A stretch of DNA of 5,418 nt. It comes from JAFDZO01 sp038225955 (GTDB lineage Bacteria > Bacteroidota > Ignavibacteria > Tepidaquicellales > Tepidaquicellaceae). The notes under the pieces were generated by a model that saw nothing but the letters and a program-made list of their open reading frames with translations, was not told the DNA's origin and made no database searches. The position numbers and the translations under genes are program-made. Shown here piece after piece: positions 1-5,418 of this stretch (positions within the stretch are counted from its first letter, which is position 1; every line of letters starts with the position of its first letter). The stretch covers positions 1 to 5,418 of the forward strand of contig JBBRQV010000191.1 in NCBI GenBank assembly GCA_038225955.1. The letters run 5' to 3'.

Positions 1-592
1 CAAGATTATTTTCTATAGCAAATTGATTTTTACTTTTTTCAACAGGCTTTATCTTTGTTAATCCTGACCAATTTGAAATAATTTTAATATTATTTGCATC
101 AGTATATTGAGCAAGTAAGGTTTTCATTCCTTCGCCGATAGTATAAAGTCTGTATGACTTCTTGAAAAGTTTTTTATTCCATCTTGCCCACGCTTTGTAA
201 ATCCATTTATTCTCTCCAATATTGTAAATTTTCAAAATATCAGGATAAACATCAAAAACCAAAATTGAAAATTTATTTGGCAGAATGAGTGATAGCAAAT
301 AAGCCGAAGGAGGAATCGTTATATAAAAGATCTCATAATTTCTGTACTTGAACAACAAATGAAAAAAAATTTGAATCGTTCCGATAAACCAAGAAGTCAT
401 TTTTTTTCTTGTGTTACCACGGTCATACTTTGCGGTTCCGGAAACTTTAACCTTTGGATTAAGCGGAATATCCTGTACTCTAATGCTTCCTGTTATAAGG
501 GCAATTTCATCAAAATTTTTTGCAAAGGCATTTATTATATCAATAGTAAGATAACCTGTTGCCTGATTTATAAAAACAATTTTGTTTTTCAT
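1..592 (-). CDS. Glycosyltransferase family 4, N-terminal domain (partial, 3' end beyond left edge)
   Basis: The minus-strand frame from the ATG at 592-590 stays open to base 1, giving 197 full codons with no stop, so the C-terminal half is outside the window. The visible part reads as the acceptor-side Rossmann domain of a GT-B glycosyltransferase. It has a first beta strand KIVFINQATGY (residues 4-14), a hydrophobic stretch near 68-81, ITIPPSAYLLSLILP (91-105), the strand LVFDVYPD (111-118) and IISNWSG (171-177). The DVYPD and SNW elements resemble the D-(L/I)-(Y/W)-PD and PNW motifs of WbuB-like GT4 enzymes, which add a sugar to a lipid-linked O-antigen or capsule intermediate at the cytoplasmic membrane face. 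The E-x7-E donor-site motif would lie in the missing half and cannot be checked. The ATG immediately follows the upstream TAG (TAGATG) with no clear Shine-Dalgarno, which suggests translational coupling. Donor sugar unknown. Two 8-nt homopolymers (362-369, 400-407) lie inside. Confidence 0.82.
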   Translation of the reverse strand, partial: MKNKIVFINQATGYLTIDIINAFAKNFDEIALITGSIRVQDIPLNPKVKVSGTAKYDRGNTRKKMTSWFIGTIQIFFHLLFKYRNYEIFYITIPPSAYLLSLILPNKFSILVFDVYPDILKIYNIGENKWIYKAWARWNKKLFKKSYRLYTIGEGMKTLLAQYTDANNIKIISNWSGLTKIKPVEKSKNQFAIENNL

Positions 593-1732
593 CTATAAAT
601 TTGCGCGTCTCATCTTGGCAAAGTCTTCGCATATACGCAGATAAGCTGCTGCTCTATCATGAGCAGAATTAAATGCTTTTACTCTTTCTTTTCCTTTTGC
701 AATTAATTCTTCCTGCAAGTTTTTTGAATTTAAAAGATTTTCTATTTTATTTGTAATGTCTTCGGGATTCATAGGGTCAAAATAAATAGCAGCGTCATTA
801 CAGACAGTTCTTGCAAAACTCATATCAGATGTAAGGATGGGTTTACCCATGAGCATTGCTTCAGGATATGATGCAGAAAAGCATTCGAGCAGTGTTGGTA
901 AAAATAAAATGTCACATTCCTGATACAGCGAGGGACATTCCTCTACTTTTACAGGGCCGACATTGTAAATTCTCTTCATTGCATTTTCATCAAACTCTCT
1001 CCTGTAAATATCGTCAGGTAAAGTTAAAACAAATCTGACATTAGATAAATTATGTTTATCAAGAAGCGAAACTATTTTATTTATTATACCAAGATTTTTA
1101 TGATAATAAAAAGAGCTTATACAAATTAATCTGATTTCATTGTCAAATCTTGGCGGGAGTTTATCAAGAAATTTTTTCGAATTATAATAATGCGAACTGC
1201 AAGTATTTGAAACAGTGAAAACATTTTTTATTCCAAACAACTTCTTTGCTCTTTCATTAACATCATCCGTTTGAACTACCAAACCATCAGTTTCTTTTAT
1301 GAACCATTGTTTCCAAGTTAGTGTTTTGAACTTCCAGCGAAGTCTTCTATATAAAGAGATATTTTTTAAATAGGGAGACTCGGGGTAAACGAAGTGAGGT
1401 AAATTAAATCCCATCAAATGCGGAGCATTAGGTCTCCAATAAGACGGACCTGAAGTTGTGAACACACAATCAGGTTTGATTTTATTTTCTAATTCTTTGA
1501 AGAGTTTCTTTGAACTGAAGTAAGCTTTAACACCGGAACCCGGTCTATATGGAATATCGTAAAAATGAAAATTATCAGAAAAGGCTGCACGGTCTATTTG
1601 TTTACCTGCTGTTTTGCTAAGAAAAATATGGTACTCGTGTTCAGGGAAATTTTTTAGTTCCTGCATAAAAGAATTTGCAACTTGTAATCCGCCGCCTTTT
1701 AAAACTGTGCCTGTATTAACTAATAAACGCAT
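593..1732 (-). CDS. Glycosyltransferase family 4 (GT-B fold)
   Basis: Complete 379-residue protein, a normal length for GT4. The N-terminal domain opens with LLVNTGTV and the glycine-rich loop KGGGLQVANSF (residues 12-22), typical of the acceptor domain. The C-terminal domain begins around 200 with strand RLICISSFYYHKNLG, where H211-K212-N213 matches the KN element seen in mannosyltransferase-like GT4 enzymes. It continues through CPSLYQECDILFLPT (266-280) to the E-x7-E motif, E283 and E291 in LECFSASYPEA, followed by GKPILTSD (296-303). In this family these residues hold the nucleotide-sugar donor, and the reaction retains the anomeric configuration. No signal peptide or membrane segment is evident, so it is probably a cytosolic or membrane-associated enzyme building a polysaccharide repeat unit. 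The start is ATG at 1732, 18 nt after the acetyltransferase stop. The upstream bases are AT-rich with no Shine-Dalgarno. The stop TAG (595-593) abuts the next ATG. Sugar specificity cannot be read from sequence. Confidence 0.93.
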   Translation of the reverse strand: MRLLVNTGTVLKGGGLQVANSFMQELKNFPEHEYHIFLSKTAGKQIDRAAFSDNFHFYDIPYRPGSGVKAYFSSKKLFKELENKIKPDCVFTTSGPSYWRPNAPHLMGFNLPHFVYPESPYLKNISLYRRLRWKFKTLTWKQWFIKETDGLVVQTDDVNERAKKLFGIKNVFTVSNTCSSHYYNSKKFLDKLPPRFDNEIRLICISSFYYHKNLGIINKIVSLLDKHNLSNVRFVLTLPDDIYRREFDENAMKRIYNVGPVKVEECPSLYQECDILFLPTLLECFSASYPEAMLMGKPILTSDMSFARTVCNDAAIYFDPMNPEDITNKIENLLNSKNLQEELIAKGKERVKAFNSAHDRAAAYLRICEDFAKMRRANL

Positions 1733-1750
1733 AGAAAAAAATAATTAGTA

Positions 1751-2287
1751 TCAAACTTTATTAATCTGAAGCTGTAGAATGTGTAAGAACTTCAAAATGT
1801 ATTTTCGTGCTCCGAAACCGATTTGTTTAAAACCAAGCTTTGTACAAAGCTTAATAGAGGATGTGTTATCTTCACTCGTAACATACCATACATCTCCAAC
1901 ATTTGTCTTTTTTAAATTTTTTATACAATCAAGAATTGCTATTGCAGCTAAGCCTTTGCCTCGGTATTGATTATCGGTAATTACATAAGCAATCTGTACA
2001 TCCTTCTTTTTCATAAACGGCCACTTGAAATAAGCAGGAATAGCTAATATGCAGGACACAACTTTTAAGTTATGATAAATTAAAACCGAGCAATAGTTTC
2101 TATTTTTAAAAATTCCAAAGTAATGAAATACCCAGTAAAGAAAATATTTTTTTGGATAACTCTCCGGAACAAAATTTGTAAGTCCGGGTTTCCAGAAAAC
2201 TACATTATAATCTGACTGAAGATTGAGCGCATCAAAATTTTCCCCAATCTCATTTATGTTTTGCTTAAATATTATGCTTTGAGGCAT
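1751..2287 (-). CDS. GNAT-family N-acetyltransferase
   Basis: Complete 178-residue protein with the GNAT core in its second half. Strand VQIAYVIT (97-104) leads into the acetyl-CoA pyrophosphate-binding motif A, Q107-Y-R-G110-K-G112-L-A, fitting the (Q/R)-x-x-G-x-(G/A) consensus. Motif B follows as WYVTSEDNTSSIKLCTKLGF (134-153), with N141, S144 and the LGF turn usual in this superfamily. Before the core are WKPGL (32-36) and a conspicuously aromatic stretch KYFLYWVFHYFGIF (47-60). I recall similar segments in acetyltransferases encoded in capsule and O-antigen clusters. The expected reaction is acetyl transfer from acetyl-CoA to an amino group; between two glycosyltransferase genes, an amino sugar or amino-acid substituent of the glycan is the most economical substrate (inference). 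The aromatic stretch is too short and polar-interrupted to call a transmembrane helix. ATG at 2287 gives the full fold and lies 17 nt after the previous stop; no clear Shine-Dalgarno. Confidence 0.88.
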   Translation of the reverse strand: MPQSIIFKQNINEIGENFDALNLQSDYNVVFWKPGLTNFVPESYPKKYFLYWVFHYFGIFKNRNYCSVLIYHNLKVVSCILAIPAYFKWPFMKKKDVQIAYVITDNQYRGKGLAAIAILDCIKNLKKTNVGDVWYVTSEDNTSSIKLCTKLGFKQIGFGARKYILKFLHILQLQINKV

Positions 2288-2304
2288 TCTGCGAGAATCT
2301 GTTT

Positions 2305-3420
2305 TTAGCTGATCAGAACATCATGAAATTTATCCATGATTACATCAAATTTAAAGTTCTTCATTTTTTCAATTGAGTTAGTCTTAAATTTTTTGCGTAA
2401 CTCTTCATCATTCATTAACAAAATTAATTTTTCAGTATAACCTTTAATATCAGATTGCTGAATAAGGAATCCATTGTATCCGTCCTCAATTAAATCGCTG
2501 GGACCGGCAATGCAGTCGATAGCAATTGATGCAAGAGGAGTATTAATAGCTTCCGCAAGTGCATTTGGAAATCCTTCAGACACAGAGGTAAAAGCAAATA
2601 TCTCGCTTTTATGATAGAGTGTGTCGATATCTGTAATTGTTCCTGTGAATATAACATTGCTCTCAAGCTTCAAATCTTTTACCAAAATCTTAGCGTGCTG
2701 CAGCAAGGGGCCTTCTCCTGCAAATACAAGTTTCCAGTCCCTGTAATCAGTTTTGGCAAAAATTTCTATAAGTAATTCCTGTTGCTTAGTGGCAACAAAT
2801 CTTCCTACGTTTAAAATAATTTTTTCTCTTCTGATATTAGAAGATGACATAACTCTTACGGGGTTAGGAATTTTAATAATATTAGGATGGCGAAGCCTCT
2901 CTTCCTCAATAGATTTTGCTGTTTCAGTCTGAACTATAATTCCTTTTGCACTCTGATACAGAATGTGTTTTAATATGTACTGAAACCCACTCCCTGTTTT
3001 ATAAACAGAGTTATTTTTGAAACTTAAACGGCTGTTTATCTGCGGACTGTTTCTATCGGATAGATACTTTTTCATTTTCAATCCCATAGAGGCAAGCATA
3101 ACAAATGAATTGTATTTACCGCCGAAGCTCAAAAAAGAATAAGGTTTTATTTCTTTAAGTGTTCTTCTTAAGAAAAATAAAAGTTTGATAGAAATAAGTA
3201 ATTTATTTACACCCTTAGTTTTAAATTGCGGCTCATGAATCTTAAGCTCATCCGTTAAAGAATAAAAAATTGGCTGAAGAGTTAAGATAATAAGATGAAC
3301 GTCAAGATCTTTCCGTTCCGAGAAATCGTTAGCAATTTCACTCATAACTCTTTCCATCCCACCTGATACCATGGATGGAATTACTAAACAAATAGTTTTT
3401 TTGCCTGGAGTAGATTTCAA
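2305..3420 (-). CDS. Glycosyltransferase family 4, AmsD/Pgl-like (TTG start)
   Basis: Complete 371-residue GT-B enzyme. The N-terminal domain starts with KKTICLVIPSM (7-17) and S-G-G-M-E-R (19-24), the GGxE(R) loop of GT4, and carries SDRNSP (121-126), like the RND/RNSP motif of AmsD- and PglJ/PglH-type transferases. The donor domain shows PNPV (185-188), LNVGRFVATKQ (203-213) with R207 and K212, LVFAGEGPLL (231-240), the E-x7-E motif E282/E290 in VSEGFPNALAEA, and GPSDLIEDGYNGFL (306-319). It should transfer a sugar from a nucleotide donor to a lipid-linked glycan with retention. The first in-frame candidate start is TTG at 3420-3418; an in-frame TAA lies just upstream. The first ATG is at residue 17, inside the first beta strand, and would break the fold. 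A purine-rich AAGGGGGA lies 10 nt before the TTG. Donor specificity is unknown; the AmsD/Pgl resemblance suggests galactose or GalNAc only weakly. It is preceded by the window's only sizeable intergenic gap. Confidence 0.92.
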   Translation of the reverse strand: MKSTPGKKTICLVIPSMVSGGMERVMSEIANDFSERKDLDVHLIILTLQPIFYSLTDELKIHEPQFKTKGVNKLLISIKLLFFLRRTLKEIKPYSFLSFGGKYNSFVMLASMGLKMKKYLSDRNSPQINSRLSFKNNSVYKTGSGFQYILKHILYQSAKGIIVQTETAKSIEEERLRHPNIIKIPNPVRVMSSSNIRREKIILNVGRFVATKQQELLIEIFAKTDYRDWKLVFAGEGPLLQHAKILVKDLKLESNVIFTGTITDIDTLYHKSEIFAFTSVSEGFPNALAEAINTPLASIAIDCIAGPSDLIEDGYNGFLIQQSDIKGYTEKLILLMNDEELRKKFKTNSIEKMKNFKFDVIMDKFHDVLIS

Positions 3421-3430
3421 ACTATTTTAG

Positions 3431-3438
3431 TCCCCCTT
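3431..3438 (-). promoter_or_regulatory. Candidate ribosome-binding site for the TTG-started glycosyltransferase
   Basis: On the minus strand this reads AAGGGGGA, ending 10 nt before the TTG at 3420. It is the only strongly purine/G-rich tract ahead of a start in this window; the other starts have AT-rich leaders. It supports the TTG start, but spacing is slightly long and the match to AGGAGG is imperfect. It could instead be a remnant of an unrelated G-rich repeat. Confidence 0.4.
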
Positions 3439-3453
3439 GTTGATGCAAAAAAT

Positions 3454-3483
3454 TTAATAATGGTGATATCAATATTTTGTAAA
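3454..3483 (-). promoter_or_regulatory. Weak candidate internal promoter in the 88-nt gap
   Basis: On the minus strand TTTACA (3483-3478) is followed after 18 nt by TATTAA (3459-3454), a sigma-70-like -35/-10 pair. Transcription would start some 25 nt ahead of the TTG glycosyltransferase start. The gap (3421-3508) is the only one in the window large enough to hold a promoter. The DNA is so AT-rich that such pairs arise by chance, and the Bacteroidota-type TAnnTTTG element is not present in exact form, so this is only a candidate. Confidence 0.18.
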
Positions 3484-3508
3484 TTTTATAAAGTGTAAAT
3501 TAGTAGCT

Positions 3509-4537
3509 TTAATTTTTTTTGTAGTATTCAATGAACCAGTTAACATATTCCTTAATTCCCTTATCTATATTTGTATTTGGCTGATAACCAACTGCATTTG
3601 ATAAAGCGTCAATATCCGCATAAGTTTTATAAACATCTCCCTTTTGCATTGGGTGAAGCTCTTTGTTAGCGGTTTTACCTGTGTACTTTTCGATTTTTGA
3701 AATGAAATTCAGCAGGTGTTCCGGTTGATTATTCCCAATATTATACAAAGCGTAGATATCTTCCCCTGGTCCTGATTCAATTGTTAGTTTAATACCATCT
3801 ATAATATCATCTATGTACGTAAAATCTCTGTATAAATCACCATCGTTAAAAACTTTTATAGGCTTACCATCTATAATAGATTTCGTGAATAAATATGCGG
3901 CCATATCAGGTCTGCCCCAGGGTCCGTACACTGTGAAAAATCTCAAGCCTGTTGTAGGAAGTTTATGAATGTGGCTATAGCTATGAGCCATAAGTTCATT
4001 ACTTTTTTTTGTAACCGCATACATACTTATAGGCTTATCAACATTATCATTTTCAGAGAACGGAACTTTCTCGTTGTTACCATACACAGAGGAACTGGAC
4101 GCATATATTAAATGCTTAACCTTGAAATTCTTAGAATACTCCAGAATATTAAAGAAGCCTATAATATTAGATTGTATATAAACTTCAGGTGCTTCAATAG
4201 AATATCTCACACCAGCCTGAGCAGCAAGGTGTATTACCAATTCAAATTGTTCTTCCTCAAATAATTTTTTCAGTCTGTCCGATTCAACTAAATCCATTTT
4301 AGTAAAACGAAAATTAGGTGATGTTTTACTTTCCGCAAGCGTATCATTTTTATCTTTTGGATTTATTGTTACTCCCAACTCTTTTAATCGGTCGTATTTC
4401 AATTTTGAATCGTAATATTCATTTAAGTTGTCAATGCCGACAATATCGTAATTCTCAGAAGCTAATTTTTTTACTAAATGAAATCCTATGAAGCCGGCAG
4501 CACCGGTGACTAAAACTTTTTTATTCTTTCCTTGCAT
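3509..4537 (-). CDS. NAD-dependent UDP-glucuronate 4-epimerase (CapI/LpsL-like)
   Basis: Complete 342-residue extended SDR enzyme, normal length for the family. The NAD-binding Rossmann motif is G12-A-A-G15-F-I-G18, with acidic D36 (GIDNLNEYYD) ending the second strand, as expected for NAD rather than NADP. HLAAQAGVRYSIEAP (103-117), SSSSVYG (147-153) and the catalytic pair Y173-x3-K177 (MYAVTKK) follow. The signature LRFFTVYGPWGRPDMA (198-213) and RDFTYIDD (237-244) mark the uronate epimerase branch rather than GalE. MQKGDV (297-302) replaces the commoner MQPGDV. The predicted cytosolic reaction is reversible C4 inversion of UDP-glucuronate to UDP-galacturonate, supplying a donor for the glycan. 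The segment at 55-77 is longer than in short homologues but matches a longer variant I recall from Bacteroidota-type sequences. ATG at 4537 lies 15 nt after the ATP-grasp stop, with no clear Shine-Dalgarno. A different uronate or hexose substrate is possible; epimerase identity is very likely. Confidence 0.92.
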   Translation of the reverse strand: MQGKNKKVLVTGAAGFIGFHLVKKLASENYDIVGIDNLNEYYDSKLKYDRLKELGVTINPKDKNDTLAESKTSPNFRFTKMDLVESDRLKKLFEEEQFELVIHLAAQAGVRYSIEAPEVYIQSNIIGFFNILEYSKNFKVKHLIYASSSSVYGNNEKVPFSENDNVDKPISMYAVTKKSNELMAHSYSHIHKLPTTGLRFFTVYGPWGRPDMAAYLFTKSIIDGKPIKVFNDGDLYRDFTYIDDIIDGIKLTIESGPGEDIYALYNIGNNQPEHLLNFISKIEKYTGKTANKELHPMQKGDVYKTYADIDALSNAVGYQPNTNIDKGIKEYVNWFIEYYKKN

Positions 4538-4552
4538 TAAAATTAAATCTGT

Positions 4553-5418
4553 TTATGATTGTATTTGATTTGTGATGAGGTCGACCATCCAATATTGTGA
4601 GTTGAATGGACCTTCATGCCAGTTTAAATCTTTATCCCAGTATCCGGGGCAATTGTAATATGGCTCCTTCGTGAATCCGTAACTTATTTCTACGATAAGA
4701 GGCTTGCTATCTTTATAAACAAAATCTATTACTAAACATTGGCTCTTTAGTTTATCATTTAAATCAAAAGACAATTTTATTGTCTCTGAATCGAAATGCT
4801 TTTTCTCAAATAAAATATTTCCGCTGCCTGAAGCTCTGAAATCATTTTCTCTTACCATTCTTTTAATAGCAAAAGCCTTGCTATCTATTACAATAACTCT
4901 TATATCATGGTCGTTGTTTGGAATAAAGTCCTGAAAATAAATGTATCCTTTTTCAGGTCCTACCATCTTATCAAAGTCAGTTGTATATCCTAATCTTATA
5001 ACGCCCTTGGCAACATCTTTTAGATTTGTTTTGCCTAATTTATACTTGCGCCATCTTTCCCTTAAATTTGAAAATCCATCGTACTGTCTGAATCCTTTTC
5101 CGAAAGCCTGATTAACAAGTCTTTCTGCATCAGTTTTAGTCTTAACGAGTCTTACATTTTGTGAACCTGCGCCTTTACGAAGTTTAAAAACTTTCGGGAA
5201 AGTTGTTTTGTTTATCCATTCACTCGCTTCATCTTTACTATAGAATACATTTGTAGGAACTGTAGGAGCGTTAACTGCTTCAAGCAAATATTTCTGCCCG
5301 ACTTTATCATCGAAGTGCCACATTGTATTGTAATCCGGAAAAACTTTTTTACCTGCAGCTTGCAAAGAAAACATAAGCTGCTTTGCAAACAAAAAATCTT
5401 TCGCATTGTAGTGACTGA
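4553..5418 (-). CDS. ATP-grasp carboxylate-amine ligase-like protein (partial, 5' end beyond right edge)
   Basis: The frame is open from base 5418 to the TAA at 4555-4553, giving 287 residues with no start needed inside the window. The first residues, SHYNAKDFLFAKQLMFSL, already read like conserved protein, so TTG at 5392 is not the true start. Family features (numbered from the first full codon) are FPDYNTMWHFDDKVGQKYLL (26-45), KVFKLRKGAGS (75-85) with ATP-contacting lysines and a glycine-rich loop, YFQDFIPNNDHDIRVIVI (160-177), IKRMVRENDFRASGSGN (184-200), and the metal site D231 with E243-I-S245. RimK-like ligases usually have ExN there, so S245 is a variation. ATP-grasp enzymes activate a carboxylate as acyl phosphate and join it to an amine or thiol. 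A basic insert at about 108-145 and the tail CPGYWDKDLNWHEGPF look family-specific. I recall similar ATP-grasp proteins in polysaccharide loci; the substrate is unknown. Uronate or amino-sugar amidation is only an inference from its neighbours. Perhaps some 40-60 residues are missing. Confidence 0.88.
   Translation of the reverse strand, partial: SHYNAKDFLFAKQLMFSLQAAGKKVFPDYNTMWHFDDKVGQKYLLEAVNAPTVPTNVFYSKDEASEWINKTTFPKVFKLRKGAGSQNVRLVKTKTDAERLVNQAFGKGFRQYDGFSNLRERWRKYKLGKTNLKDVAKGVIRLGYTTDFDKMVGPEKGYIYFQDFIPNNDHDIRVIVIDSKAFAIKRMVRENDFRASGSGNILFEKKHFDSETIKLSFDLNDKLKSQCLVIDFVYKDSKPLIVEISYGFTKEPYYNCPGYWDKDLNWHEGPFNSQYWMVDLITNQIQS

Noticed and set aside
359..598. A 79-codon forward-strand ORF at the left of the window
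   Set aside because: It lies antisense to the partial glycosyltransferase frame, which has recognisable GT4 strands. The forward product is low-complexity, with no recognisable domain.
856..1038. A 60-codon forward ORF
   Set aside because: It is fully antisense to the E-x7-E region of the GT4 gene at 593-1732; its product has no recognisable domain.
1779..1970. A 63-codon forward ORF
   Set aside because: It is antisense to the conserved acetyl-CoA-binding core of the GNAT gene, so it is a shadow of that reading frame.
3464..3471. Perfect 8-bp palindrome TGATATCA as an operator
   Set aside because: A single short palindrome with no second copy and no regulator gene nearby; not enough to support a binding site.
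3446..3488. AAAATTT...AAATTTT inverted repeat followed by T residues as a terminator after the epimerase
   Set aside because: The stem is only seven A-T pairs with a loop of over 20 nt, too weak to call a terminator and expected by chance in such AT-rich DNA.
5212..5406. A minus-strand ORF with an ATG at 5406, resembling a short Cys-rich peptide
   Set aside because: It overlaps the ATP-grasp gene in another frame; the ATP-grasp frame has the family motifs and is open to the edge, so this is a shadow.
1..5418. CRISPR array, tRNA, rRNA, insertion sequence, toxin-antitoxin or phage-defence genes
   Set aside because: No regularly spaced repeats, transposase, terminal inverted repeats, RNA gene signatures or defence-type domains were seen on either strand; nearly the whole window is covered by glycan-biosynthesis coding sequence.

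Overview
The window is the inside of a surface-polysaccharide biosynthesis locus (O antigen, capsule or other cell-surface glycan). Every gene I can support lies on the minus strand, so transcription runs from high to low coordinates. The DNA is AT-rich (roughly one third GC by eye). Junctions are tight and most starts lack a clear Shine-Dalgarno sequence. Those traits and the look of the proteins suggest a Bacteroidota/Chlorobiota/Ignavibacteria-type bacterium. That placement is an inference; there is no rRNA or marker gene here.

Layout in transcription order: (1) 5418-4553, an ATP-grasp carboxylate-amine ligase-like protein whose 5' end lies beyond the right edge. (2) 4537-3509, a complete SDR-type nucleotide-sugar epimerase, best read as UDP-glucuronate 4-epimerase, making UDP-galacturonate. 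(3) An 88-nt gap (3508-3421), the only sizeable intergenic space, with a weak promoter candidate and a G-rich ribosome-binding-site-like motif. (4) 3420-2305, a GT4 glycosyltransferase starting at TTG. (5) 2287-1751, a GNAT N-acetyltransferase. (6) 1732-593, a second GT4 glycosyltransferase. (7) 592-1, the N-terminal domain of a third GT4-like glycosyltransferase, cut off by the left edge. Its ATG directly follows the stop codon of the gene before it. Other gaps are 15, 17, 18 and 0 nt, so genes 4 to 7 at least look like one transcription unit and the first two probably belong to it.

Together the genes would provide a uronic-acid sugar donor (epimerase), three sugar transfers onto a growing lipid-linked repeat unit (the GT4 enzymes), N-acylation (GNAT) and possibly amide or peptide-type decoration (ATP-grasp). 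The most interesting idea is that the ATP-grasp enzyme amidates a uronic acid, such as the galacturonate supplied by its neighbour, or an amino sugar. This is a hypothesis from gene order, not shown by the sequence. No flippase, polymerase, initiating phosphoglycosyltransferase, transport gene, mobile element, tRNA, rRNA or CRISPR array is visible. The glycan type therefore cannot be decided from this window, and I see no clearly new system.
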